64,000 bases of DNA from assembly GCA_963753165.1 (NCBI GenBank), contig CAVWBP010000014.1:62001-126000 (forward strand). The letters run 5' to 3'. Shown piece after piece: positions 40,414 through 48,649 of the stretch. This DNA comes from JAKLQR01 sp963753165. GTDB taxonomy: Bacteria; Nitrospirota; Thermodesulfovibrionia; Thermodesulfovibrionales; SM23-35. Position 1 is the first letter of the stretch, and the number at the start of each line of letters is the position of its first letter. Under the pieces are notes generated by a model that was not told where the DNA came from, made no database searches, and saw nothing but the letters and a program-made list of their open reading frames with translations. The translations under genes and the position numbers were made by a program.

Positions 40414-41376
40414 ATGAAAGCACTGGTAACAGGCGCTTCCGGCTTCATAGGAAGCCATCTCTGTGAAGAACTCATCAGGAGGGGATACAGGGTTACCTGC
40501 CTGTCCAGGCAATCTTCAACCCTCACCTGGATTGAGAACCTCGATATAGAACTTGTCAAAGGCGATTGTACAGAAATCGGAACCCTGAGAAATATCGTCA
40601 GCGGGTTTGATTATGTCTTTCATCTTGCCGGCCTCACCAAGGCCAGTTCAGGCGATGCATTTTTCTGTATCAATGCAAAGGGCACCGAAAATTTGATTCA
40701 GGCAGTTGCGGAAAACAATCCCGGACTGAAACGGTTCGTCTATCTGAGCAGTCTTGCGGCAGCCGGGCCGAGCATAACGAAAAATCCTATTCGCGAAGAC
40801 GCTTCCCCCTCGCCGGTTTCAGACTACGGGAGAAGCAAGCTTGAGGGAGAAAAAGCAGTGTTGCGCTACGCAAAATCGCTCCCGATAACAATTCTGAGAC
40901 CCCCTGCCATTTACGGCCCGAGAGACAGGGACATGCTGTTCGTATTCAAGATGATCAAAAAAGGCGTTTTTTTTGATCTGGGGAAATGTTATTATTCATT
41001 GCTCTATGTAGATGATCTCGTTCAGGGTATAATATTATGCGCCGAAAGTAAAATGGCGGAAGGGAAAATTTATTTTCTCTGCGACACGAAATTCTATACG
41101 GGTGAGGAAATTGCAATGCACATATCTGAAACCCTTGCGGTAAAAGCGTTCCCGCTGAGGGTTCCGAAATTTGTCATGCCGTTCTTTGCATTCATTGGAG
41201 AAAGGTTCAACAAGCAGGGTATCATCAACAGAGACCGGATTAAAGACTTCAGGCATACATACTGGATATGTGACGCAAAAAAGGCACGGGAAGAGATCGG
41301 TTTTCTCCCGAAAGTCGACCTCAAGGAAGGGATAAAATGGACAGCAGACTGGTACCGGATTCACAGATGGCTATAA
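40414..41376 (+). CDS. NAD(P)-dependent epimerase/dehydratase, candidate ceramide reductase (CerR-like)
   Basis: The 320-residue extended SDR has the Rossmann motif TGASGFIG (6-13) and the Tyr138-x3-Lys142 pair in YGRSK. The substrate-region motif RPPAIYGPRDRDML is also present. On its own it could be any nucleotide-sugar epimerase-type enzyme. Its position immediately before an alpha-oxoamine synthase and a GNAT-like protein, with overlapping ends, matches the gene set for bacterial ceramide synthesis. In that pathway CerR reduces the 3-oxo-sphinganine-type intermediate. It overlaps the next gene by 10 nt. The CerR role is an inference from context. Confidence 0.8.
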   Translation: MKALVTGASGFIGSHLCEELIRRGYRVTCLSRQSSTLTWIENLDIELVKGDCTEIGTLRNIVSGFDYVFHLAGLTKASSGDAFFCINAKGTENLIQAVAENNPGLKRFVYLSSLAAAGPSITKNPIREDASPSPVSDYGRSKLEGEKAVLRYAKSLPITILRPPAIYGPRDRDMLFVFKMIKKGVFFDLGKCYYSLLYVDDLVQGIILCAESKMAEGKIYFLCDTKFYTGEEIAMHISETLAVKAFPLRVPKFVMPFFAFIGERFNKQGIINRDRIKDFRHTYWICDAKKAREEIGFLPKVDLKEGIKWTADWYRIHRWL

Positions 41377-42567
41377 AAAAATCCGCAGATATATTCGAAA
41401 AATGCTCCAAGTTTCAGAAGGCAAAGACACTTATTTCCCATGGTTTATATCCGTATTTCAGGATCATCGAGAGCGCGCAGGACCCGGAGATCATCATGAA
41501 TGGCCGGAGAATGATCATGGTGGGTTCAAACAATTATCTGGGACTCACCAGCCACCCCAAGGTGAAAGAAGCTGCGATAGAAGCAGTAAAAAAATACGGG
41601 ACCGGCTGCGCAGGTTCACGGTTTCTGAACGGCACACTCGACATCCATGTGGAACTCGAGGAAAAACTTGCCAGATTCTCGCGGAAAGAAGCCGCGCTCA
41701 TTTTCTCAACCGGATTTCAGGTCAATCTCGGCGTCATCTCGGCGCTCGTGGGCAAGGATGATGTCGTGATTATTGACAAGATGGATCATGCGAGCATCAT
41801 TGATGGATGCAGGCTCTCTTTCGGTGAAGTCAGAAAGTTCAGGCACAATGAGACAACAGACCTCGAACGGGTCTTGAGAGAGAACGAAGACAAGGATAAA
41901 ATGGTCGTGGTAGACGGCGTCTTCAGCATGGAGGGTGATATCGCTCAGCTGCCTGAAATCATATCGCTTGCCAATAAATACGGCGCGCGGCTTATGGTCG
42001 ATGACGCGCACGGAATCGGCGTTCTCGGGAAAACAGGACGGGGAACCGCGGAACATTTCGGCCTTGAAGACCAGGTTGACCTCATTATGGGCACCTACAG
42101 CAAATCACTTGCCTCTATCGGGGGGTTTATTGCCGGGTCCGCTGATGTCATTCATTTTATAAAACATTGCGCCCGGTCGCTGATCTTCAGCGCAAGCCCA
42201 CCCCCTGCCTCTGTTGCTTCGGTGAGCGCCGCTCTCGACATTATTGAGTCCGAACCGGAGAGAAGAGAGAGAGCTCTGGGAAAATACCGCAAAGATGCTG
42301 GACGGATTCAAAAATCTGGGTTTTCAGACCGGGAACAGCGAGACACCTATTATTCCGGTTATTGTCGGCGAAGATGAAAAAGCGTTCAAAATGGCCATGC
42401 TGCTCCAGGAAGAAGGCATTTTTGCGAATGTAGCGGTCACCCCTGCCGTGCCGACCGGGATGGCGCTTATCCGGACAAGTTACATGGCAACCCATACCGA
42501 TGAGCATCTCGACAGGGTCCTGAGCGCCTTTGAAAAGGTCGGGAAAACACTGGGCCTTATCGGATGA
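41367..42567 (+). CDS. Alpha-oxoamine synthase, candidate serine palmitoyltransferase, with one frameshift
   Basis: This PLP enzyme class condenses an amino acid with an acyl-thioester (Spt, Kbl, BioF, HemA). The protein of about 400 residues has MVGSNNYLGLTSHPKVKEAA, His141 in DHASI, DDAHGIGVLG and the PLP lysine Lys246 in GTYSKS. The start is ATG 41367, overlapping the epimerase stop. The frame breaks at an AG-dinucleotide tract (about 42262-42273). A downstream frame supplies the last 98 residues (RELWENTAKML...VGKTLGLIG) and ends overlapping the next start (ATGA). Adding one AG unit restores the reading frame. Neighbours favour Spt over Kbl or BioF, since no tdh or bio genes are present. 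Slippage, decay or sequence error could explain the break. Confidence 0.82.
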
Positions 42568-43673
42568 GAGAAGTCGTTGAGGTTGCAACAAAGAAAGACC
42601 TCGACGATTTCATCCGCTTCCCCTTCACCCTGTATGCGCAGGATCCATACTATGTTCCCCCCCTTCTTTCGGAACTCAGGAAACAATTTTCCCGTAAAAA
42701 CCCTTTCTTTCTCCATGCAACGGTTCGGTTTTTTCTTGCCAGAACCAATGGCAGGCAGGAAGGAAGGATCGTTTCAATTATCAATCACCGGCATATCGAG
42801 TTCCATAAAGAACGAGCCGGGTTTTTCGGGTTCTTTGAATCGCTGAATGATCAGTCTGTTGCCGACGCCCTTTTGAGCAGGGTTTCGGAAATACTGAACA
42901 AAGAAGGAATCGAGGTCCTCCGTGGCCCCATGAATTTCTCAACAAATGAGGAATGCGGTATGCTCCGCGAAGGGTTTAACCTCCAGCCGACGCTGATGAC
43001 ACCCTACAATCCGCCTTACTATAATGAACTGATGGAAAGGCATGGGATGACAAAGGCAAAGGATCTTTTTGCATACATCTGTGATATCCCGGAAAATTTA
43101 CCGGAAAAAATCCTCAGGGTTGCCGCGATAGCGGAGAAGAGCGGCGTCACCGTGAGGCCGGTTGAGAAAAAAAATTTCGCGGGGGATATGCGGATATTCC
43201 AGGAAGTGTATAACTCCGCCTGGGAGAAGAACTGGGGGTTTATCCCGCTCACGGATGAGGAACTCAGACACCTTGCGGATAATTTAAAGCCTATCGTGAT
43301 TCCCGAGATGACTCTCGTTGCAGAAAAGAACAATGAACCGATCGGATTCCTCGGGATTTTGCCTGACTACAACTTTGTTTTGAAGAAAATGCGCGGGAGA
43401 ATGAACCCATGGACAATCCTGAAGGCCTTTTACTACGCAAAGAAGATAAAAGACATGAGACTGCTCCTCCTTGGCATCAAGCCTCATTACAGAAACAGGG
43501 GAGTGGACGCGCTGCTTTTCCGGGAAGGGTTCAAGGGGTCTCTCAAGAACGGCTTCCAGCGGGTTGAATTCTCGTGGATACTTGAAGACAATATCCCGAC
43601 CCAGCGTCTCGTAGAAATGATCGGCGGCAGGTTATACAAAAAATACAGGATTTATGAAAAAAAGTTGGCATAA
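42564..43673 (+). CDS. GNAT-like acyltransferase, candidate bacterial ceramide synthase (bCerS-like)
   Basis: The 369-residue protein starts with a module typical of a large uncharacterised GNAT-type group (DPYYVPPLLSELRKQF, FFLARTNGRQEGRIVSIINH). A middle part follows (RGPMNFSTNEECGML, TPYNPPYYNELMERHG). The C-terminal half is a GNAT acetyltransferase-like fold with LLLLGIKPHYRNRGVDALLF as the acyl-CoA binding loop and VEFSWILEDNIPTQRLVE. Proteins of this group next to serine palmitoyltransferase genes include the bacterial ceramide synthase that N-acylates the sphingoid base. It overlaps the synthase stop by 4 nt. The assignment is contextual; the fold assignment is firmer. Confidence 0.75.
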   Translation: MREVVEVATKKDLDDFIRFPFTLYAQDPYYVPPLLSELRKQFSRKNPFFLHATVRFFLARTNGRQEGRIVSIINHRHIEFHKERAGFFGFFESLNDQSVADALLSRVSEILNKEGIEVLRGPMNFSTNEECGMLREGFNLQPTLMTPYNPPYYNELMERHGMTKAKDLFAYICDIPENLPEKILRVAAIAEKSGVTVRPVEKKNFAGDMRIFQEVYNSAWEKNWGFIPLTDEELRHLADNLKPIVIPEMTLVAEKNNEPIGFLGILPDYNFVLKKMRGRMNPWTILKAFYYAKKIKDMRLLLLGIKPHYRNRGVDALLFREGFKGSLKNGFQRVEFSWILEDNIPTQRLVEMIGGRLYKKYRIYEKKLA

Positions 43674-43689
43674 CGTACGAATAAACCTT

Positions 43690-43738
43690 CATCCCCTAAA
43701 AACGATCCGGGATGAGAAATCAGGCATCCTGCCCTGAT
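43690..43738 (+). terminator. Two weak hairpins after the GNAT-like gene
   Basis: CATCCC/GGGATG (43690-43695 and 43709-43714) and ATCAGG/CCTGAT (43719-43724 and 43733-43738) form adjacent short stems 17-65 bp after the stop codon. Neither has a long T-run, so termination is plausible but unproven. Confidence 0.35.
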
Positions 43739-43757
43739 CTTGCGGGATATTTTCCTA

Positions 43758-43944
43758 TTAGAGTGAAGTATTATGGAGGATCTCGTATATCTTCGTTAAG
43801 AACTCATGGGGCGCAATAGGTTTCGGCATGAAATTCAGACCGTTTTCCCCCATACCCTTTCTCTGTCCAATATCAGAAACATAGCCGCTTGTAAAAATTG
43901 CCTTCATCTCAGGTCTTATTTGCTTTCTCCCAGAATATACGATA
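43758..43944 (-). pseudogene. C-terminal fragment of a response-regulator receiver domain
   Basis: On the minus strand the frame reads QIRPEMKAIFTSGYVSD, then GLNFMPKPIAPHEFLTKIYE and ILHNTSL before the stop at 43758-43760. It contains the conserved Thr/Ser-Gly-Tyr switch and the PKP lysine motif of receivers at the end of hybrid histidine kinases. Everything before about residue 55 of the domain, including the phospho-acceptor Asp, is absent, and no kinase lies upstream. It is a truncated relic. Confidence 0.7.
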
Positions 43945-44200
43945 TTTATTATTATTAAGCTTTAGCTTAATTTATCAACAACTTCTTCTGCAAGTCAATA
44001 TTAATTTCCATTCTCATTTTTGAAAACGCATAATTCAAGAAGGCAGTAATTGAGGGAAATACAAACTCGCAGTATTTAAAAAATTGGCGGCAGATGCGGT
44101 ATTTAAGGAGATTTATCCCGGAAGCTTTTAGTCATGGATCCCCCGGGAATGACAAACGTTGAGCGTATTGACAGAGATTCATGAGGGGTAAAATGAAATA
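43945..44200. other. Gene-free region with a small palindrome and a repeat relic
   Basis: No coding sequence is apparent. TTAAGCTTTAGCTTAA at about 43963-43978 is a short perfect hairpin. A 23-bp repeat relic lies at 44131-44153. With 43674-43944 this makes about 530 bp between the GNAT-like gene and scpA without an intact gene. Confidence 0.5.
44131..44153. repeat. Short relic of the REP/MITE-like palindrome
   Basis: GTCATGGATCCCCCGGGAAT followed by GAC has the same terminal words (GTCAT...AATGAC) and CCCC/GGGGA-type core as the repeat at 7479-7587, but is much shorter. It may be a deleted copy. Confidence 0.4.
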
Positions 44201-44950
44201 TTAGGGTTGCTGAACAGCGGAAGATTGCCTGGCGGGATTGATGACCCAGATGTTTCCGAAGTCCCGCTCCTGATATGCACGGGCAAGACCAAGTCTGATG
44301 AGTTCGAGAAGCGCAACAAAGGTGACGATAAGCTGAATCCTCGTCATACCCTCCTGAAAAAAGTCTTCAAACCTTACGGTATCCTGCCCTTCGAGAATTT
44401 CCATGATCACAGACATCCTGTCCTTCACCGTGAGGGTCTCTTTCGTAATCGAGACAATTTCCGGCGGGGCTTTCTCAAGTATCTTCTTGAAAACATCGAG
44501 GAGGTCAAAAAGATTTACATCGAAAAGATACAGTTCTCCCTCCTCTTCCTCTTCGTCAAGAAGCGAATCCCTGCGGTAAACCTTTATCCATTCCTCTTCC
44601 CGCATCCTGAAGTCTCCGGCAGCCTCTTTGAATTTCTGGTACTCAAGCAGTTTCTGGACAAGTTCCGCCCTCGGGTCTTCCAGTTCTTCGGCAGGCGCTT
44701 CTTCATCGGGAGGGAGGAGCATCCTCGATTTGATATAGATCAGCGTTGCAGCCATAACGAGAAATTCACCGGCAATCTCGAGATTCAGTTCCTTCATCAT
44801 TTCGATATAGTGAAGATACTGCCTCGTGATGAGAGCAATCGGGATGTCATAGATATCGATTTTGTTCTCCCTGATAAGGTGCAACAGGAGGTCAAAGGGG
44901 CCTTCAAACACGGGGATTTTGATATTGTATACGTCTTCCATGTGTAGCAT
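44201..44950 (-). CDS. scpA: Segregation and condensation protein A
   Basis: ScpA is the kleisin subunit of bacterial condensin and bridges the SMC heads with ScpB. The 249-residue protein has the N-terminal signature VPVFEGPFDLLLHLIRENKIDIYDIPIALIT in register and EFLVMAATLIYIKSRMLLP. A variable acidic middle follows (EEEEEGELYLFD), then the C-terminal winged helix with MIEILEGQDTVRFEDFF and LLELIRLGLARAYQ. Length is normal. scpB is not adjacent, unlike in many genomes; the next gene on this strand belongs to the polysaccharide locus. Confidence 0.93.
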   Translation of the reverse strand: MLHMEDVYNIKIPVFEGPFDLLLHLIRENKIDIYDIPIALITRQYLHYIEMMKELNLEIAGEFLVMAATLIYIKSRMLLPPDEEAPAEELEDPRAELVQKLLEYQKFKEAAGDFRMREEEWIKVYRRDSLLDEEEEEGELYLFDVNLFDLLDVFKKILEKAPPEIVSITKETLTVKDRMSVIMEILEGQDTVRFEDFFQEGMTRIQLIVTFVALLELIRLGLARAYQERDFGNIWVINPARQSSAVQQP

Positions 44951-45106
44951 ATTCTACCAGATTATTAAAGCTTTATTCTTCTTCGTAAGGAGAACTGGTG
45001 ATTATAGGAATGCTCCCACTGAGCAAGCATCTCTTTAATAAAGGAGGGTTTTATCTTTGAGGTTTAAAAGGCTGTAGAATTCTGCTTTATCGGTCAACTG
45101 GGAGTG

Positions 45107-45454
45107 TCAATATGATTTTGAGTTTCCACTTGTCTTCAATATGGCAATCTGCTGTGCAAGTTCTTTGACCTGTCTGCTCAGCTTTGTAATCTTTACAGAG
45201 TAATGAAGATTAATCAGGATTACAATCACAAAACCGAAGATGAATATCGTTGTCGTCTGTGCTATTGCACCTATAAGATGTGTCAGCCATTCAAGGAGGT
45301 CCTGCCACAGAACAAGCACAACTATACCGATCCCTATTATAAGCCATAGAAAAGAGTACTCCTCTCCAAGTTTTCTCCTTCTTACCATCTCTATTATCGC
45401 CACAAAAATGCCTATGCCTATAACCAGCGCGAAAATTCTTTGATGGAATGTCAT
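45107..45454 (-). CDS. DUF2304 membrane protein
   Basis: The 115-residue protein has three hydrophobic helices (about 7-25, 32-52 and 66-86) separated by RRRKLGEEYSFLWL, the DUF2304 hallmark. A C-terminal coiled-coil helix follows (KITKLSRQVKELAQQIAIL). Such proteins are commonly encoded next to a DPM1-like glycosyltransferase in polysaccharide loci and may help it at the membrane. Here it overlaps that glycosyltransferase by 4 nt, in agreement with that pairing. No catalytic motif is present. Confidence 0.85.
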   Translation of the reverse strand: MTFHQRIFALVIGIGIFVAIIEMVRRRKLGEEYSFLWLIIGIGIVVLVLWQDLLEWLTHLIGAIAQTTTIFIFGFVIVILINLHYSVKITKLSRQVKELAQQIAILKTSGNSKSY

Positions 45455-46176
45455 GCCTTTCCCTCCCCTCTGCTTCTTAAAAGTGTAACGAGTATTGAAA
45501 GAAGCATCTTGAATGTGTAATAAAAGGGCTTAAGCCCGCTATGCATTGATGTATTTCCGATAGACCTGTTCATTGTCACCGGGACCTCTGTAAATCTGAT
45601 GCCTCTTCGGTAAAGCATAATTATCACGTCCGCATCAGGATAGTCTGCCGGATACACATCACTTGCGAAAAGTTCCATCGCCTTCCTGTTGATGGCCTGG
45701 TATCCTGATGTTGGGTCTGTTATCTTTTTTCTCGTCACAATACGCGCAATAAGTGCAAAGAAAAACATCCCTATTCTTCTTATAACCGGAGACTTGTAGT
45801 GATTGTCACCTAAAAATCTTGATCCTATAACCACGTCAACCTCACCATTCATAACAGGTTTGATTAACGTATGTATGGATGATGGATCATGCTGACCATC
45901 AGCATCCATCTGTACAGCAAACTTATATCCTTTTTCCAGGGCATACTTGAAACCTGTCTGAAGCGCTGAGCCATAGCCAAGGTTAAAAGGCAGATCTATT
46001 ACTACAGCGCCGGACCCCCTTGCCTCGTTCGCTGTATTGTCCGTAGAACCGTCGTTGACAACAATAATATCCGCATGAGAAAATTTCCTGATATCTTGAA
46101 TTGTTGAGCCAATCATCCCCGTCTCATTGTAAGCAGGGATGATTATCACAAGATTATCATTTAGTTCCTGGCTCAT
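45451..46176 (-). CDS. GT2 glycosyltransferase (DPM1/polyprenyl-phosphate type)
   Basis: The 241-residue single-domain GT2 protein has VIIPAYNETGMIGSTI, VVNDGSTDNTANEARG, the DADGQHDP metal-binding loop and IGSRFLG. The region TDPTSGYQAINRKAMELF is typical of dolichyl- or polyprenyl-phosphate mannose/glucose synthases without C-terminal transmembrane helices. It probably loads a sugar on an undecaprenyl carrier for surface glycan modification, with the DUF2304 protein as partner. It is the leftmost gene of the AT-richer glycan locus and is divergent from the radical SAM gene. Confidence 0.9.
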   Translation of the reverse strand: MSQELNDNLVIIIPAYNETGMIGSTIQDIRKFSHADIIVVNDGSTDNTANEARGSGAVVIDLPFNLGYGSALQTGFKYALEKGYKFAVQMDADGQHDPSSIHTLIKPVMNGEVDVVIGSRFLGDNHYKSPVIRRIGMFFFALIARIVTRKKITDPTSGYQAINRKAMELFASDVYPADYPDADVIIMLYRRGIRFTEVPVTMNRSIGNTSMHSGLKPFYYTFKMLLSILVTLLRSRGEGKA

Positions 46177-46365
46177 AGCTCTTTATAAAGTTTAATGTAT
46201 TCATCTGTTGCTCTGTCAATTGAAAAACCTCCAATATCTTTTTCTCGCCTATAGCAAAACGCAAAGTTGTTATGGCCGTTGTACTTAATCTATAATAAAC
46301 TAACGAATAACCTAGGATAAGAAGCGAGGGACTAAGAGAGCTTCAGACGGTAGCCAAACCTAATA

Positions 46366-47781
46366 ATGTCTAAAATTGTTCTTACTACACCACCGGTTAC
46401 ACTGAAAGAGAGATACGGCAAATTATCAGGGGCAGCGAATACTCTTTCCTCACTTGGCATACTTTACCTTGCAGCGATACTTAGGAAAGAAGGTCATTCC
46501 GTTTCTGTTATAGATGCTTCATCCACAGGACTTTCTTTAACGGAACTCATCGATAAAATAATTGCCATCAACCCCAGGTATGTAGGCATATCTGCTACTA
46601 CACTTTCAATTTTCAATGCTTCCGCACTTGCAGATGAGCTTAAAAAAATCAACAGAAAAATAATAATTATACTTGGAGGCCCACATCTTACTGCCATTCC
46701 GGAAGAAACAATGGAACTTTTCAAATCCTTCGACTTTGGTGTGATAGGCGAAGGGGAAATAACTGCAAAGGAATTAATAAATTCCATCGAGCAAGGAGGA
46801 GAACTCTCAGATGTCCCTGGTATTATTTTTCGCAAAACAGATAGTCTTGTAAAAACAAAATCCATGAATTTTTTGGAAGATCTCGACAGTCTCCCTTTCC
46901 CTGCATGGGACCTTCTTGCAGATTTCCCGGATAAATTTTACCCGCCGCCATTTCGTTTCAAAAAACTCCCTGCAGTTTATATAGTAACAACCCGTGGTTG
47001 TCCTAATAAATGTATATTCTGTGACCGTTCTGTATTTGGCAATAAATGTCGTGGACATAGCAGTAACTATATACTTGAATTGATGGAATATCTTTATAAT
47101 AAATTCAATATTAGAGAGATATTGATTGAGGACGACACCTTTGTGTTGTTTAAGCCCAGACTTATCGAGATTTGCGAAGGGTTAATAAGTCGTAATATTA
47201 AGATAAGTTGGTCGTGTCTTGCAAGAGCAGATGCTGTGACACCTGAAATTCTCGGTTTGATGAAAAAGGCAGGTTGCTGGAGCATAAGTTATGGCATTGA
47301 GACAGGCGACCCTGAGGTAATGAAGTTTATAGGAAAAAATATTACACTCGATAAGATTGAAGAAGCTGTCAGGTGGACTAAGGAGGCCGGTATCCTTTCA
47401 AAAGGATTTTTTATTATAGGCCATCCGATTGATACCCATGATACAATTAAGAAAACTATTGCTTTTGCTTTAAGAATACCTCTTGATGACATAAGCGTGA
47501 GTATGATGACCCCATTCCCCGGGAGCAAGCTTTATGAAATTGCTTCACAGTATGGTAAATTTGCAGATGATTGGAAGAAAATGAACGAGTTAAATGTCGT
47601 GTTTATTCCAAAAGGGTTGACAGAGAATGATATGCAGAGATATTCAAAGGAGGTATTCAGAAGGTTCTATCTTAGACCAAGGATTGTATTCAATTATATA
47701 AAAAGAATAACAGAAAACCCAAGAAGTCTTCCATTTTATTTAAAGGGGGTTGCAGCATTCTTAAAGGAGATTTCATCTTGA
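46366..47781 (+). CDS. B12-binding-domain radical SAM protein
   Basis: The 471-residue protein has an N-terminal cobalamin-binding-like domain (about 1-140, with GILYLAAILRKEGHSVSVID and IILGGPHLTAIPEETM). A radical SAM core follows, with CX3CX2C cysteines 212, 216 and 219 (RGCPNKCIFCDRS) that bind a 4Fe-4S cluster. Downstream motifs EILIEDDTFVLFKPRLIEIC and SISYGIETGDPEVMKFIGKNI are typical of the HpnJ/BchE-like group. The substrate is unknown. The location among glycosyltransferases suggests modification of a lipid or sugar. It lacks the DXHXXG-type B12 His motif, so cobalamin use is uncertain. Confidence 0.88.
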   Translation: MSKIVLTTPPVTLKERYGKLSGAANTLSSLGILYLAAILRKEGHSVSVIDASSTGLSLTELIDKIIAINPRYVGISATTLSIFNASALADELKKINRKIIIILGGPHLTAIPEETMELFKSFDFGVIGEGEITAKELINSIEQGGELSDVPGIIFRKTDSLVKTKSMNFLEDLDSLPFPAWDLLADFPDKFYPPPFRFKKLPAVYIVTTRGCPNKCIFCDRSVFGNKCRGHSSNYILELMEYLYNKFNIREILIEDDTFVLFKPRLIEICEGLISRNIKISWSCLARADAVTPEILGLMKKAGCWSISYGIETGDPEVMKFIGKNITLDKIEEAVRWTKEAGILSKGFFIIGHPIDTHDTIKKTIAFALRIPLDDISVSMMTPFPGSKLYEIASQYGKFADDWKKMNELNVVFIPKGLTENDMQRYSKEVFRRFYLRPRIVFNYIKRITENPRSLPFYLKGVAAFLKEISS

Positions 47782-47824
47782 AGATTGTAAGAAACGTCTA
47801 TCATACTCACAAGTTTTCAAAGTT

Positions 47825-48619
47825 ATGCCTTCAGTTGGAAATGTGAGGTCAAATCTTTTGACGATCTCCATTATCACACCTTCTTTTAATCAGGACAAAT
47901 ATATAGAACGAACTATCATGAGTGTTTTAAATCAAAGAGGAGATTTTGAGTTAGAATATATAATCATTGATGGCGGCTCTACAGACAATACTTTAGACAT
48001 TATTCAGAAATACAAAAATAGCTTGACGTGGGTCTCAGAAAAGGATCAAGGGCAATCGGATGCGATAAACAAGGGTTTTAATATGGCATCGGGAGACCTC
48101 CTCGCATGGTTAAATTCAGATGACACTTACGAACCAGCTGCTTTAGCTGAAGTCGCAGAAAGATATAAAAAATTAAAATTCAAATGGTGTTTCGGCGACT
48201 GCCGGATTATCAATGAAGATGATCAGGAGATACGGAAGCTGATCACAAGATACAAAATAATGGAGAGCAGGCGATATTCATTTAGGCGATTGCTTTCAAA
48301 AGATTTTATTTCACAGCCGGCTACATTTTTCACAAAAGATGTTTTTCGAGAAATCGGGCCTCTCGACCTAACCTGTGAATACTCAATGGATTATGACTAT
48401 TGGTTAAGAATTGGCAAAAAATATAATCCCCATTACATAAACAAGTTTCTGGCTAATTTCAGATGGCATGGCGAATCAAAAAATAGCAAAAACTTCAAAA
48501 AGGCTGCGTATGAAACGTACCTTACCGCCAAAAGGCATGCTACTTCGCAAGACAAGTACCCCATATTCAGACATTATCTTCATTATAAGACCTTGAGCCT
48601 GGCATATAGATTCCTATGA
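47825..48619 (+). CDS. GT2 glycosyltransferase
   Basis: The 264-residue protein starts with ISIITPSFNQDKYIERTI and has IIDGGSTDNTLDIIQKY, SEKDQGQSDAINKG, WLNSDDTYEP with the metal-binding motif, and DYDYWLRIGKKYNPHYIN near the C-terminus. This is the WcaA/PgaA-like subgroup that adds sugars to O-antigen or capsule repeat units. It follows the radical SAM gene after 43 bp and converges with the GT4 gene. Donor and acceptor are not predictable. Confidence 0.88.
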   Translation: MPSVGNVRSNLLTISIITPSFNQDKYIERTIMSVLNQRGDFELEYIIIDGGSTDNTLDIIQKYKNSLTWVSEKDQGQSDAINKGFNMASGDLLAWLNSDDTYEPAALAEVAERYKKLKFKWCFGDCRIINEDDQEIRKLITRYKIMESRRYSFRRLLSKDFISQPATFFTKDVFREIGPLDLTCEYSMDYDYWLRIGKKYNPHYINKFLANFRWHGESKNSKNFKKAAYETYLTAKRHATSQDKYPIFRHYLHYKTLSLAYRFL

Positions 48620-48649
48620 TATCCTTTTTAAATGTTGCAAAATCTTTTT

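Noticed and set aside
43945..44200. A possible small RNA or riboswitch before scpA
   Set aside because: Only one short hairpin and a repeat relic are visible. No known RNA motif or adjacent promoter/terminator pair was found.
46341..46360. JUMPstart/ops-like word GACGGTAGCC before the radical SAM gene
   Set aside because: It matches only part of the ops consensus (GGCGGTAG) and no RfaH-type gene or hairpin context supports it.
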